Counted from the first letter of the stretch, positions 40,908 to 49,889 are shown. The stretch: DNA of 64,000 bases from Palsa-504 sp963847965 (GCA_963847965.1 CAWKCG010000015.1:101419-165418); one strand, 5' to 3'. Notes: generated from the letters alone by a model not told the origin. A program made the numbers and translations.

Positions 40908-40980
40908 GTGCGCGTAGTTCAGTGGATAGAACACCGGTATCCCAAACCGGAAGTCGCGGGATCGTGCCCCGCCGCGCACA
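40908..40980 (+). tRNA. tRNA-Gly (anticodon CCC)
   Basis: Full cloverleaf: acceptor GTGCGCG/CGCGCAC, D arm GTTC/GAAC with GTGG in the loop, anticodon arm CCGGT/ACCGG with loop ATCCCAA (anticodon CCC at 40941-40943), variable AAGTC, T arm GCGGG/CCCGC. Discriminator A, CCA not encoded. The T loop is ATCGTGC instead of TTCGANN: bases 54 and 58 are exchanged (T-A to A-T). All stems are perfect. Confidence 0.8.
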
Positions 40981-41035
40981 CGCATGCCCATTCTACAGGC
41001 ACTTCTACAGCAGAGGGGGGATTGACGCCCCGAAA

Positions 41036-41970
41036 ATGTCAGACCTCTCAAGCATAATGGTCAGTATGGTGAACCGGCTGAGCACGGAGCGCCGGGCGCA
41101 GGTCATCGGCTGCCTGACCGAGGGCAACTCGATCCGCGCCACCGTCCGGCTCACGGGCGCGGCCAAGAACACCATCGTCAAGCTACTGCTTGACCTGGGC
41201 ATCGCGTGCTCGGACTACCAGGACCGCAAGCTGCGGAACCTGACCTGCCAGCGCGTCCAGGTGGACGAGATCTGGTCGTTCGTCGGGGCCAAGAAGGCGA
41301 ACGTCAAGCCCGAGCACAACGCCGACTACGGCGACGCGTGGACCTTCGTCTGCATCGACGCGGACACCAAGCTGGTTCCCTCGCTGGTACGTCGGCCAGC
41401 GTGACGCCGACGACGCGTGGATAGTCCTGAACGACCTCAAGGGCCGGCTGACCGGCCGGATGCAACTCTCCACGGACGGGCACCAGATGTACCTGAGCGC
41501 CACCGCCGAGACGTTCGGCGAAGACCTCGACTACGCGATGGTGGTCAAGAAGTTCAAGGCGCAGCCCAAGCCCGAGAACGTCAAGTACAGCCCGGAGCTG
41601 GTCAAGTTCGTCACGATCAAGAAGGTCAGCGGCGCGCCGGACCCGGCGCACATCTCCACGTCCTACGTGGAGCGGCAGAACCTCACGATCCGCATGTCCA
41701 TGCGGAGGTTCACCCGGCTGACCAACGCGTTCTCCAAGAAGCTGGAGAACCTGACCGCCGCCGTGTCGCTGCACTTCATGTACTACAACTTCGCCCGCCC
41801 GCACCAGACGCTCACCAAGCGGTGCGGCGATCAGGACCACGCCCGCGATGGCCGCCGGCGTTGCCGATCACGTCTGGTCACTGACCGGGATCGCCGCCCT
41901 GCTCGACGGAAAGGGGTTCAAACTGAACCAGGAAGTAACTCCGCGCCGACGACTCGGTGCGGCCGACTAG
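41036..41970 (+). mobile_element. IS1-like DDE transposase gene, frameshifted
   Basis: ATG 41036 begins MSDLSSIMVSMVNRLSTERRAQ with a helix-turn-helix (GNSIRATVRLTGAAKNTIVKLLLDLG), then VQVDEIWSFVGAKK with the first catalytic Asp. An extra C at about 41384 shifts the frame (LVPS then WYVGQRDADDAW), and the second half has LSTDGHQMY (second Asp) and STSYVERQNLTIRM (Glu). A further shift near 41826-41845 precedes PAMAAGVADHVWSL and the stop at 41970. Two breaks make it inactive. No clear terminal inverted repeats were seen. Confidence 0.7.
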
Positions 41971-42164
41971 CGCCACGGGAAGGAATTCCGTGCTGATCAT
42001 CACACATCGGCGCACCCCGCGACCACCGGAAGCGCGATGGGACCGCCGGTCGGACGCTCTCGGTAACGATGTAATTGAGCCTCTGCTGCGGGGCTTGTCC
42101 TGGTGTCGCCCGCCTGAAGTAATCTCCTTGCAGGGTCTTGAGGGCTTGCCAGGGGGTGGGGCTT

Positions 42165-44336
42165 GTGGATCGGCTGCAGGCCGGCGACCCCAGTCAGATC
42201 GGTGCGTTCTGGCTGCTTGGCCGCCTGGGTGAGGGCGGCATGGGCAGGGTGTTCCTCGGCGAGTCGCCCGGCGGGCGCAAGGTCGCGATCAAGGTGGTGC
42301 ACTCGCATTACGGGAAGGACCCGGAGTTCCGGCGCCGGTTTGCGCGCGAGGTGGCCGCCGCCCGCCAGGTCGGCGGCTTCCACACCGCCGCGGTGGTCGG
42401 CGCCGACCCCGATGCGGACCCGCCGTGGATGGCCACCGCCTACATTGCAGGGCCGTCCCTGGCCGAGGCCATTGCCCAGCGCGGTCCGCTGGATGAGGCA
42501 GGAGTCCGCCAGCTCGGTGCGGCGCTGGCCGAGGGCCTGGCCGCTATCCACGACTGCGGCCTCATCCACCGGGACCTGAAGCCCGGCAACGTCATCCTGG
42601 CCGACGACGGGCCGCGCATCATCGACTTCGGCATCGCCAAGGGCGCGGACGCCACCGCGCTCACCGGGTCCAGCGCGGTCATCGGCACGCTTCGCTACAT
42701 GTCCCCGGAGCAACTGAACGGCCGTGAGCTGACCCCGCAAAGCGACGTTTTCGCCCTGGGAACGGTCCTCGCCTTCGCCGCGACCGGACACGACCCGTTC
42801 CAGGGGCCGACCATACCGGCCGTTATCACCCGCATCCTCAACGACCCGCCCGACCTCGACCCGCTCACCGGTGATATGCGCGGCACCATCGGCGACTGCC
42901 TGGCCAAAGATCCCGGCAGCCGCCCGAGCCCGGGCGACCTGCTCGCGCGCTTCAGCGACCGCGGAACGCACGACCCGACCGTGATCGCCGCGCCGGTTCG
43001 CGCACCGGATCCAGTCGCTGCGGCAGTTCCGTCCCCGGAACCGCAGCCGGCAAAGGCGGGCAGATCAGCGCACACGGCTGCGCAGGAACCGTCCTTCGAG
43101 AGCACCGTAAACGCAAGTCCTGTTATCCCCCCGGGCCGCACCGACCCGCCGGCAGCACAGGCAGACCGCCTCCGCATCGCCGGCCAACTACTCGAACAGG
43201 GCAAGGACGAAGCTGCCGCGAATGCCTACCGTTCCGCCTTGGAGCTCAACCCGACCCTCGCGTCTGCACACGCCGGACTCGGTTTTGCCTTGTACAACCT
43301 GAGCCGCTACCGGGAGGCCGAGCAAGCCCTTCGCGAAGCGATCCGCCTCGACCCCACCAGCGCCCGGGCCTACGACGTGCTCGGCGACGCGCTTGGCCAA
43401 ACGGGCCGCTACCCCGAGGCTGAGGGAGCCCATCGGGAAGCGATCCGCCTCGACCCCACCAATGCAGAGGCCTACGGTGGCCTCGGCGACGCGCTTGCCA
43501 ACCTGGACCGCGACCTCGAAGCCGAGCAAGCCTACCGGGAAGCGATCCGCCTCGACGCCACCAACGCCTGGGCTCACCGCGGGCTCGGCGGAGTGCTTGT
43601 CAGCCTGGGTCGCGACCGCGAGGCCGAGGAAGCCTGTCGGGAAGCGATCCGCCTCGACCCTACCGAGGCCTACACCCACTCCGTGCTCGGCGACGCGCTT
43701 GCCAACCTGGACCGCGACCGCGAGGCCGAGCAAGCCTACCGGGAAGCAATCCGCCTCGACCCCACCGAAGCCTATTTCCACTGCGGCCTCGGCAGCGCCC
43801 TTGTCAGCCTGGACCGCGACCGCGAAGCCGAGGAAGCCTACCGGGAAGCGATCCGCCTCGACCCTACCGAGGCTGGGGCTCACCGAGGGCTCGGCGACGC
43901 GCTAATCAGCCTGGGCCGCGACCGCGAAGCCGAGGAAGCCTACCGGGAAGCGATCCGCCTCGACCCTACCGAGGCTGGGGCTCACCGAGGGCTCGGCGAC
44001 GCGCTTATCAGCCTGGGCCGCGACCGCGAAGCCGAGCAAGCTTACCGGGAAGCGATCCGCCTCGACCCTACCGAAGCCTATTTCCGCTGCGGCCTTGGCA
44101 GCGCCCTTGTCAGCCTGGGCCGCGACCGCGAGGCCGAGGGAGCCTATCGGGAAGCGATCCGCCTCGACCCCACCAACGCATTGGCCCACCGTGGGCTCGG
44201 CGAGGCGCTGCGCATGCAGCGCCGCTACCACGAGGCCAAGGAAGCATACCGGGAAGCAATCCGCCTCGACCCCACGGACGGCTCGAGCTATATGGGACTC
44301 AACGAAGTCCAGCGCGTCCTGAAGCAGCGCCGGTAG
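42165..44336 (+). CDS. Serine/threonine protein kinase with C-terminal TPR array
   Basis: 723 residues from GTG 42165. Hanks kinase domain 9-270: LGEGGMG loop (G22-G27), K43, HRDLKPGN with D137 and N142, DFG D154, SPEQ. No transmembrane helix follows; instead a Pro/Ala linker and about eleven TPR units of 34 residues (343-723), each ending AYREAIRLDPT. The array probably binds partner proteins that the kinase senses or phosphorylates. Neighbouring units are almost identical in DNA (for example 43868-43969 and 43970-44071), showing recent expansion. Confidence 0.9.
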   Translation: MDRLQAGDPSQIGAFWLLGRLGEGGMGRVFLGESPGGRKVAIKVVHSHYGKDPEFRRRFAREVAAARQVGGFHTAAVVGADPDADPPWMATAYIAGPSLAEAIAQRGPLDEAGVRQLGAALAEGLAAIHDCGLIHRDLKPGNVILADDGPRIIDFGIAKGADATALTGSSAVIGTLRYMSPEQLNGRELTPQSDVFALGTVLAFAATGHDPFQGPTIPAVITRILNDPPDLDPLTGDMRGTIGDCLAKDPGSRPSPGDLLARFSDRGTHDPTVIAAPVRAPDPVAAAVPSPEPQPAKAGRSAHTAAQEPSFESTVNASPVIPPGRTDPPAAQADRLRIAGQLLEQGKDEAAANAYRSALELNPTLASAHAGLGFALYNLSRYREAEQALREAIRLDPTSARAYDVLGDALGQTGRYPEAEGAHREAIRLDPTNAEAYGGLGDALANLDRDLEAEQAYREAIRLDATNAWAHRGLGGVLVSLGRDREAEEACREAIRLDPTEAYTHSVLGDALANLDRDREAEQAYREAIRLDPTEAYFHCGLGSALVSLDRDREAEEAYREAIRLDPTEAGAHRGLGDALISLGRDREAEEAYREAIRLDPTEAGAHRGLGDALISLGRDREAEQAYREAIRLDPTEAYFRCGLGSALVSLGRDREAEGAYREAIRLDPTNALAHRGLGEALRMQRRYHEAKEAYREAIRLDPTDGSSYMGLNEVQRVLKQRR

Positions 44337-44619
44337 GGCGAGACCGTTACCAGAAAGCAGGCATTCTACCTGCGCCGGAAGAACGGCTCGAGCGGATGCT
44401 CCGGGACGCCCTTCTACGATAACCCAGTTATGTGCAGCCCGACCACACCGAACCCGCACCCGAAAGCCGCGCATTAGGCGGTTCTATGTGCGGAACCTTC
44501 CACGGGATGGCCACACTCCGTGACCGCTAGCGCTCTCCCGCCCGGCTCGCACAATATCGCCCGAGGGCAATCGATGCCGGTGACGGCATCCGCCGGGTAA
44601 TGCGGCAGCCTGCGGAGGG
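44337..44619. other. Intergenic spacer
   Basis: About 280 bases; contains a motif (ATCGCCCGAGGGCAA near 44556-44570) shared with 33735-33748. No gene or terminator was identified. Confidence 0.25.
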
Positions 44620-44790
44620 CTACCCCGAAGGGACACCGAGCACTTCGGGATGGGCCCGGCGGTAGTGCTCGGTCAGGACCTCACTTAGGCGGCCGGGCCG
44701 GTACGCCACGGTGCGGTGGCAGATCTCGCAACGGGTGACCGGCAGTTGGGTAACGGTCACAGGGAAATGGCGGGAAGGTGACTTATTCAT
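44620..44790 (-). CDS. Small zinc-finger-like protein
   Basis: 56 residues from ATG 44790 with GGAGG six bases upstream. CEIC pair followed by EVLTEHYRRAHPEV gives a C-x2-C ... H-x4-H pattern, a C2H2-type small zinc finger as found in some phage- or plasmid-borne actinobacterial proteins. Probably a DNA- or protein-binding accessory factor; partner unknown. Complete. Confidence 0.55.
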   Translation of the reverse strand: MNKSPSRHFPVTVTQLPVTRCEICHRTVAYRPGRLSEVLTEHYRRAHPEVLGVPSG

Positions 44791-44862
44791 TTGCCTCCAT
44801 GATGCCACCCCAGCCGGAGTGATCTTGACCTAAGCATGTACCACACGCACTCCGCGCGGCAT

Positions 44863-45176
44863 GAGCGGTAAATCAGTCGAGTTCCGTTGCTGGTTCATCT
44901 ACGGTGGCACCGACAGGCCAACCTGGCGGTAAGGGCCGGCACCGGTTGTCCCCGCGAGGGGTTCAAGAAGGCCAGGAAGTAGACCCGGGCCGACTGCCAG
45001 TCCAGCCTGCAACGCGACGTGAGCGGTAAATCGGTCGACCTCGGTGCCCGGCTCACCTACCGGTGGCAGAGACTGGCCGACCTGGCGGTAAGGGCCAGAG
45101 ACCGGTTGTCCCCGCGAGGGTTCAAGAAGCGTCAGGAAGTAGACCCGGCCTGGCCGCCAGTCCAAGTCCGCCACGC
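44863..45176. repeat. Two-copy tandem repeat of about 158 bp
   Basis: GAGCGGTAAATC begins at 44863 and 45021; shared blocks include GGCGGTAAGGGCC, ACCGGTTGTCCCCGCGAGG and TCAGGAAGTAGACCCGG-type ends. The copies differ by scattered substitutions and one-base indels. The second copy has an open frame (VSGKSVDLGARLTYRWQRLADLAVRARDRL); in the first it is interrupted. Confidence 0.6.
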
Positions 45177-45607
45177 GGCAAATGAGTACATCCAAAGGCT
45201 CTGACGAGATTGCCTCGTGACAGCACCACACGGATACGGCGCCCTGGCGGCTGGACCGCGGCCCGGGCAGATGCATGACAGCAAAGTCGGCCAGGCTGAC
45301 AATGGCCTGCCCGCCATGCCGCGACCGAGGCATATGCCTCGCCTTCGCCCAGCGCGTGGTCCAGGTCCACATCGGCCAGGCGCATTACCCGCACCGCGGT
45401 CGTCTCGATAACCGCAACCGGGCTCCCGGCGGAGTCGACCACAACCTGGCGCAATCTGGGGACCGGCAGCGGCTCGTTCTCGCGTTCGTAGTCCGCGACC
45501 AGGCTGGTTGTGGTGGTCTTCTCACCTGCCAGGATCGCGGCGACGAGCTGATCGCGCAACGGTCCCGGGAAGGCGAACTCCACGATTGGCAGGTCGCCGG
45601 CAGGCAT
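45122..45607 (-). CDS. ASCH-domain protein with replaced C-terminus
   Basis: 161 residues from ATG 45607. PIVEFAFPGPLRDQLVAAILAGEKTTTTSL, LPVPRLRQVVVDSAGSPVAVIETTAVRV and the DHALGEGEAYASVAAWRAGH segment match ASCH domains, which bind RNA or nucleosides. The expected final strands after WRAGH are missing and replaced by unrelated sequence that runs into the tandem repeat, so the fold is probably incomplete. Likely a decaying gene. Confidence 0.6.
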   Translation of the reverse strand: MPAGDLPIVEFAFPGPLRDQLVAAILAGEKTTTTSLVADYERENEPLPVPRLRQVVVDSAGSPVAVIETTAVRVMRLADVDLDHALGEGEAYASVAAWRAGHCQPGRLCCHASARAAVQPPGRRIRVVLSRGNLVRAFGCTHLPRGGLGLAARPGLLPDAS

Positions 45608-45902
45608 GGCGGCAAGCCTACAGACCGCGACCGCTCGAGATCCGCCGACTCCCCGCCCTGACTGCGGCAGAGGAGTACGCGGCTGAAGGCGATAAACCCT
45701 CGCTGTGCACTGGCGTTCAGTTCGCTGCGGCGGTTCGAGCGCCCGCGCCCGTGCGTTTGGGAATCGGGAGACCTGATCTTGATCGGGCGTGTTCGCATCC
45801 GCGCAAATCCCGACGACTCCGGGTCGGCGTCGGCCGCCACAAGAAACCTGCGGACAAATCGGTCTTATCCGGTAGGATGGCGCCGCTGCTGAATATGGCC
45901 GT

Positions 45903-46172
45903 GTGAGCCCTGACAAACCAACGTGCGGGTTAGCGCCCGCCGATGGCATCAAACCGGTGTGGTGGTACTCCGCGAACTATGTAAGCGCCGTGTGTAGGAG
46001 TCGGCTTGCGATGAACCACGTAACCGATCCTTCCTCCTTCGGAAAGTTCGACCGGGTTAGGCAAGCTAAGCCGTTGACACGAGCCTGGCCAATGCTGCTA
46101 AATGATCGCATAGCCGGGTTCAGGCTCGTCGAGCGTCCTGCTGCAGCCGGGGCGGCGAGACGAGGCGACTAG
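45903..46172 (+). CDS. Hypothetical protein, weak support
   Basis: 89 codons from GTG 45903, with SANYVSAVCRSRLAMNHVTDPSSFGKFDRVRQ in the middle. Composition is less GC-biased than neighbours and no family is recognised. It may be a fragment. Confidence 0.2.
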   Translation: MSPDKPTCGLAPADGIKPVWWYSANYVSAVCRSRLAMNHVTDPSSFGKFDRVRQAKPLTRAWPMLLNDRIAGFRLVERPAAAGAARRGD

Positions 46173-46326
46173 CGCACAATTTGGGTGGGGATCGTCGTGC
46201 GCAATCGGACGTCGCGTGGAGTGCCAACCGCTTCCGGGAGGGAGCGAGGACGTGTGCTCCTCTATTGGCCGTGTTAAACCGGGCGGATCTCGTACCTGGA
46301 TTCAATACCTGGCAGGGTGGTCGCTC

Positions 46327-47562
46327 ATGACAAATCAACCTAACGTTCCCTACGGTGATCCGTTGGGCCCTGGCAAGCGGTCCGTAGCGGTAGGTAGCCA
46401 TAGAGGGCCAAACCGCACAGAAAAGGCCGTACTAGACCAGCCGCGTGCTACCGCCGGCAGTCAAGCTGCACGACATGCTGCCGCGCGGCATCGTTGGGTA
46501 GCGGTCCTGCTTACCGTCGCATTGGCGGGCGCGCTCGTGGCGTGCAGCTCCGGTGGCCATTCTGCAAATGTAGCAGCGACGCAGTCCACATCGGCACCAG
46601 CGGCCCTTCGGACCCTATCTGCGCCTGCGACGCCGCAGCCCGCTTCTGCGCCAGCGACGCCGGTGTCTAGTGGCCCGGCGCTGGCGACTGACGTCGAGGA
46701 TCTTCAGGAAGCCGCTGATAGCGAGCCCTACGATACGGAGGGCGTTGCGCAGGTCAATGGCGTTTCCTACCCGGATTCCCTCGGTGCGCAATTCTGCTTC
46801 GGCTCGAACGAGCGGAAGTGGACGTACGTTCTTGGCCGCAAGTACTCCTCACTTCAGGGGACGATCGGGCTGAGTGACAATTCGGTGTCGGCTGCCGAGA
46901 TACGGTTCCAGATCCTTGCCGACGGGCGGCTGGTGTACTCCAAGGATCTCCAGGTCGGGCAGAGCGCAGCGCTCAACGTGCCGGTCACTAATGTGCTCCA
47001 ACTGGAGCTCGACACAATCCTGCTCACGCAGGCTGGTGGGTGTGGCGCTGCCACTGGCGAGTGGGCCGACATGCAAGTCGTCGGCCCATCTGCGCCTGCG
47101 ACGCCGCAGCCCGCTTCTGCGCCAGCGACGCCGGTGTCTAGTGGCCCGGCGCTGGCGACTGACGTCGAGGATCTTCAGGAAGCCGCTGATAGCGAGCCCT
47201 ACGATACGGAGGGCGTTGCGCAGGTCAATGGCGTTTCCTACCCGGATTCCCTCGGTGCGCAATTCTGCTTCGGCTCGAACGAGCGGAAGTGGACCTACGT
47301 TCTTGGCCGCAAGTACTCCTCACTTCAGGGGACGATCGGGCTGAGTGACAATTCGGTGTCGGCTGCCGAGATACGGTTCCAGATCCTTGCCGACGGGCGG
47401 CTGGTGTACTCCAAGGATCTCCAGGTCGGGCAGAGCGCAGCGCTCAACGTGCCGGTCACTAATGTGCTCCAACTGGAGCTCGACACAATCCTGCTCACGC
47501 AGGCTGGTGGGTGTGGCGCTGCCACTGGCGAGTGGGCCGACATACAAGTCGTCGGCCCATGA
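46327..47562 (+). CDS. Lipoprotein with two NPCBM-like carbohydrate-binding domains
   Basis: 411 residues from ATG 46327. Long basic N-terminus, a helix with lipobox LVAC (Cys near residue 73), an Ala/Pro/Thr linker, then a domain of about 120 residues (DSEPYDTEGVAQVNGVSY ... LDTILLTQAGG), followed by an almost exact repeat of linker plus domain. NPCBM modules bind sugars in cell-surface enzymes. The duplication makes a bivalent surface protein. An upstream ATG (46216) is less likely because no ribosome site precedes it. Confidence 0.8.
   Translation: MTNQPNVPYGDPLGPGKRSVAVGSHRGPNRTEKAVLDQPRATAGSQAARHAAARHRWVAVLLTVALAGALVACSSGGHSANVAATQSTSAPAALRTLSAPATPQPASAPATPVSSGPALATDVEDLQEAADSEPYDTEGVAQVNGVSYPDSLGAQFCFGSNERKWTYVLGRKYSSLQGTIGLSDNSVSAAEIRFQILADGRLVYSKDLQVGQSAALNVPVTNVLQLELDTILLTQAGGCGAATGEWADMQVVGPSAPATPQPASAPATPVSSGPALATDVEDLQEAADSEPYDTEGVAQVNGVSYPDSLGAQFCFGSNERKWTYVLGRKYSSLQGTIGLSDNSVSAAEIRFQILADGRLVYSKDLQVGQSAALNVPVTNVLQLELDTILLTQAGGCGAATGEWADIQVVGP
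46621..47562 (+). repeat. 471-bp in-frame tandem duplication inside the lipoprotein gene
   Basis: Units 46621-47091 and 47092-47562. Apart from the final codon change that creates the stop, I see about two substitutions: ACG/ACC (silent) and ATG/ATA (Met/Ile). 471 is 157 codons, so frame is kept. Duplication is recent. Confidence 0.85.
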
Positions 47563-47674
47563 AACCCTACGCGGTACGTGAGTCTGTCATCGTTGGGAGC
47601 GATCTATCAGCGTTGACGGCGGCCATCAAGGGACATGTGCCAGGCACACCGGGAGCGTCGTCGGTCGTGACGGG

Positions 47675-47940
47675 TGACCGAGCATCGCCGACAGGCCCAT
47701 CACCGGCCCGTAGACGCCGAACGCCCGGCCCATCTCGTGGGCCTCGAACAGGTCCCTGATCAGCCCGAACACCTGCGGCAGCATGATCGCGGCCGCGGCG
47801 CCCTGCGCGGCCCGCGCGGCGATAAGCTCGCCCGCCGTGCCGGCCGCGGCGCAGGCGGCCGAGGCCGCCACGAACAGGGCCATCCCGGTCAGCAGCACCC
47901 GCTGGCGTCCGAAGATGTCGCCGAGCCGGCCGCCCGTGAG
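47675..47940 (-). pseudogene. Internal fragment of a major-facilitator exporter gene
   Basis: GRLGDIFGRQRVLLTGMALFV, AGELIAARAAQGAAAAIMLPQVFGLIRDLF and AFGVYGPVMGLSAMLG correspond to helices 2-5 of a DHA2 exporter. The start (helix 1) and everything after helix 5 are missing. It lies between the lipoprotein gene and a short repeat array. Clearly a relic. Confidence 0.7.
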
Positions 47941-48025
47941 CCCGCGACCGCGAGGAACTCCCCGGCCCGCCGCCCGGATGGCAGGAACTCAGCGACCGCT
48001 GGATCCCGAAGAACGCCGCCCAGCC

Positions 48026-48109
48026 GACCTGAGCCGGGCCGGGGCCGACCTGAGCCGGGCCGGGGCCGACCTGAGCCGCGCTGAGGCCGATCCGAGCCGG
48101 GGCTGAGGC
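48026..48109. repeat. Four 21-bp tandem repeats
   Basis: Units starting at 48026, 48047, 48068 and 48089 (GACCTGAGCCGGGCCGGGGCC and variants; the last is most diverged). It is downstream of the LigD-polymerase gene stop (48137, minus strand) in noncoding DNA. Confidence 0.75.
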
Positions 48110-48136
48110 CGGCGTAAGCCGGAGGCCGAGGCCACG

Positions 48137-49096
48137 CTAGGCCGGGCCGGGCTTGGTCCTGGTCGCGGCCCGGGCGCGCCGCTTGCCCTCGTGCATCGCC
48201 TGCACCCGGGCGACGGGGATCGCCCGGCCCTCCTCCACCAGTTCCTCGCTCAGCGCCTGCGGCCCGGGCATCTGCTCGGCCCACGGGTCCCGCCCGTCCA
48301 GGAGGGCCGCGGCGGTGCGCACCGTGAAGTCGGCGGGCGTGACGGAGTCCAGGTCATCCCACCCGACCGGGAACGAGACGGGCACGCCAGGCCGCGCCCG
48401 CGGGCTGTACGCCGACACCACCGTGGCCCCGAAGGCCCTGGTCGAGTCGAGGAAGACCTTTCCCTCCCTGTCGTCCTTGATGAACGCCGTGGTGGCCAGG
48501 GCCGGGTCGAGCCGTTCGGCCCGCGCGGCGATGGCCCGGGTGGCCGCGGCGGCTTCCTCGGCGCTGGCCGCGATCGGCACGTACACGTGCAGTCCCTTGG
48601 CCCCGCTGGTCTTGACCGCGCCCGCCAGCCCGGCCTCGGCCAGCGCCTCCCGGACCAGGTGGGCGGCCGCCACCGCGAGCCCGAAGGCACCGCCGGCCGG
48701 CGGGTCGATGTCGAGCACCAGGTACGTCGGCCGGTCCATCTGGCCGGCCAGGCCGAGGGACGGGTGGTACTCCACGGCGCGCTGGTTGGCGAACCAGATC
48801 AGGGTGCGCCGGTCGTCGCACAGCGCGTAGCGCACGTAGCGCTTGGACGAGTCGGCCCACAGCGTCATCGTGTGCATCCAGGCCGGCGCGTAGTCCGGCA
48901 CGTTCTTCTGCATGAACGGCGGCTGCCCGGCGCGGACCCTGATCACCGACAGCGGCCTGTCCCGCAGTTCCGGCAGGATCGCGCCGGCCACGGCGTCCAG
49001 GTAGTCGACCAGATCCCGCTTGGTCGCGCCCGCCCCGTCGAACAGCGTCTCATCGAGATGCGTCAGCTCTACGCCATCCCGCTCTGGCGTGGTCAT
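48137..49096 (-). CDS. LigD-type DNA polymerase/primase domain protein
   Basis: 319 residues from ATG 49096; a stand-alone archaeo-eukaryotic primase-like polymerase of non-homologous end joining, which fills ends with NTPs at breaks held by Ku. Motifs: LDIDPP (catalytic Asp pair), SGAKGLHVYVPI (nucleotide-binding SGxKGxH) and FIKDDREGKVFLD with the third Asp. No ligase or Ku gene is in the window, so these are expected elsewhere. Basic C-terminal tail. Confidence 0.9.
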   Translation of the reverse strand: MTTPERDGVELTHLDETLFDGAGATKRDLVDYLDAVAGAILPELRDRPLSVIRVRAGQPPFMQKNVPDYAPAWMHTMTLWADSSKRYVRYALCDDRRTLIWFANQRAVEYHPSLGLAGQMDRPTYLVLDIDPPAGGAFGLAVAAAHLVREALAEAGLAGAVKTSGAKGLHVYVPIAASAEEAAAATRAIAARAERLDPALATTAFIKDDREGKVFLDSTRAFGATVVSAYSPRARPGVPVSFPVGWDDLDSVTPADFTVRTAAALLDGRDPWAEQMPGPQALSEELVEEGRAIPVARVQAMHEGKRRARAATRTKPGPA

Positions 49097-49244
49097 GGCA
49101 CCCGTATACCCGGTTCCGCGCATGAGCGCCAGGGCCCGGCCGGGGGAAACGCCCCGGCCGGTCGCCCGGGGGCAGGTACGCAGGGTGAGCCTTCACGCGC
49201 CGCGCTACTGTGTGACCGGAACCAAGCGGCGGGAGGAACCGATC

Positions 49245-49867
49245 ATGGCGTTCAGCGGCTGGCCTGAGGAAGCGCTGGATTTCTACGACGGGCTCGAGGC
49301 CGACAACTCGAAGTCCTACTGGACCGAGCACCGGGCCACCTACGACCAGAAGATCCTGCGCCCGATGACCGAACTCACCGAGGAGCTGGCCGCCGAGTTC
49401 GGCGAGCCGAAGATCTTCCGGCCCTACCGGGACGTCCGGTTCAGTTCCGACAAATCCCCGTACAAGACGCATATCGCCGCGGTGATCGGCCACGCGGGCT
49501 ACCTCCAGCTGTCCGCCGAGGGCCTCGGCGCGGGGCCGGCATGTGGGAGATGAACCCGGAGCAGCTGGCCCGCTACCGCGAGGCCGTCGCCGACGACGCC
49601 AAAGGCACCGAGCTCGAGCAGGTCATCGCGAAGATCGAGAAGGCCGACATCACCGTGCACGGGCACGGCGTGCTCAAGTCCGCGCCCCGCGGCTACCCGG
49701 CCGACCATCCCCGCGTGGCGCTGCTCCGCTATAAGGGCGTGACCGCGTGGAAGCAGTGGCCGGTGGAGCCCTGGCTGGAAACCGCCGACGCCAAGGAGCG
49801 CATCGTCTCTTTCCTCCGAACAACGGTGTCGCTGCGGTCCTGGCTCGACACTCACGTGAGCCGGTGA
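49245..49867 (+). pseudogene. DUF2461 (TIGR02453) protein gene with one frameshift
   Basis: ATG 49245 (GGGAGGA upstream) reads MAFSGWPEEALDFYDGLEADNSKSYW through KIFRPYRDVRFSSDKSPYKTH to LSAEGLGAG, then the frame must shift by one base in the G run at 49532-49535 to continue GMWEMNPEQLARYREAV ... WLDTHVSR, ending at 49867. Joined, the product is about 207 residues, the family length. Function of DUF2461 is unknown. One missing G is the only defect, so a sequencing error is as likely as real decay. Confidence 0.75.
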
Positions 49868-49889
49868 TGGAGCGGTACCGGAGCGTGCC

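Noticed and set aside
40908..40980. Attachment-site duplication of the tRNA 3' end within the window
   Set aside because: I found no second copy of the T-arm and acceptor sequence elsewhere in the window.
41036..41970. Programmed frameshifting in the IS1-like transposase
   Set aside because: IS1 uses a -1 shift at an A-rich slip site; here an extra C at about 41384 in a GC context requires the other direction, and a second break follows.
33735..44578. Shared motif CGCCCGAGGGCAA at 33736 and 44558
   Set aside because: Short, two copies only, and only one has a perfect palindrome; too weak to call an element.
44930..45120. Sequence TTGTCCCCGCGAGG occurring twice, reminiscent of type I-E CRISPR repeats
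   Set aside because: Only two copies, about 158 bp apart, within a larger tandem repeat; no spacers of regular size and no cas genes.
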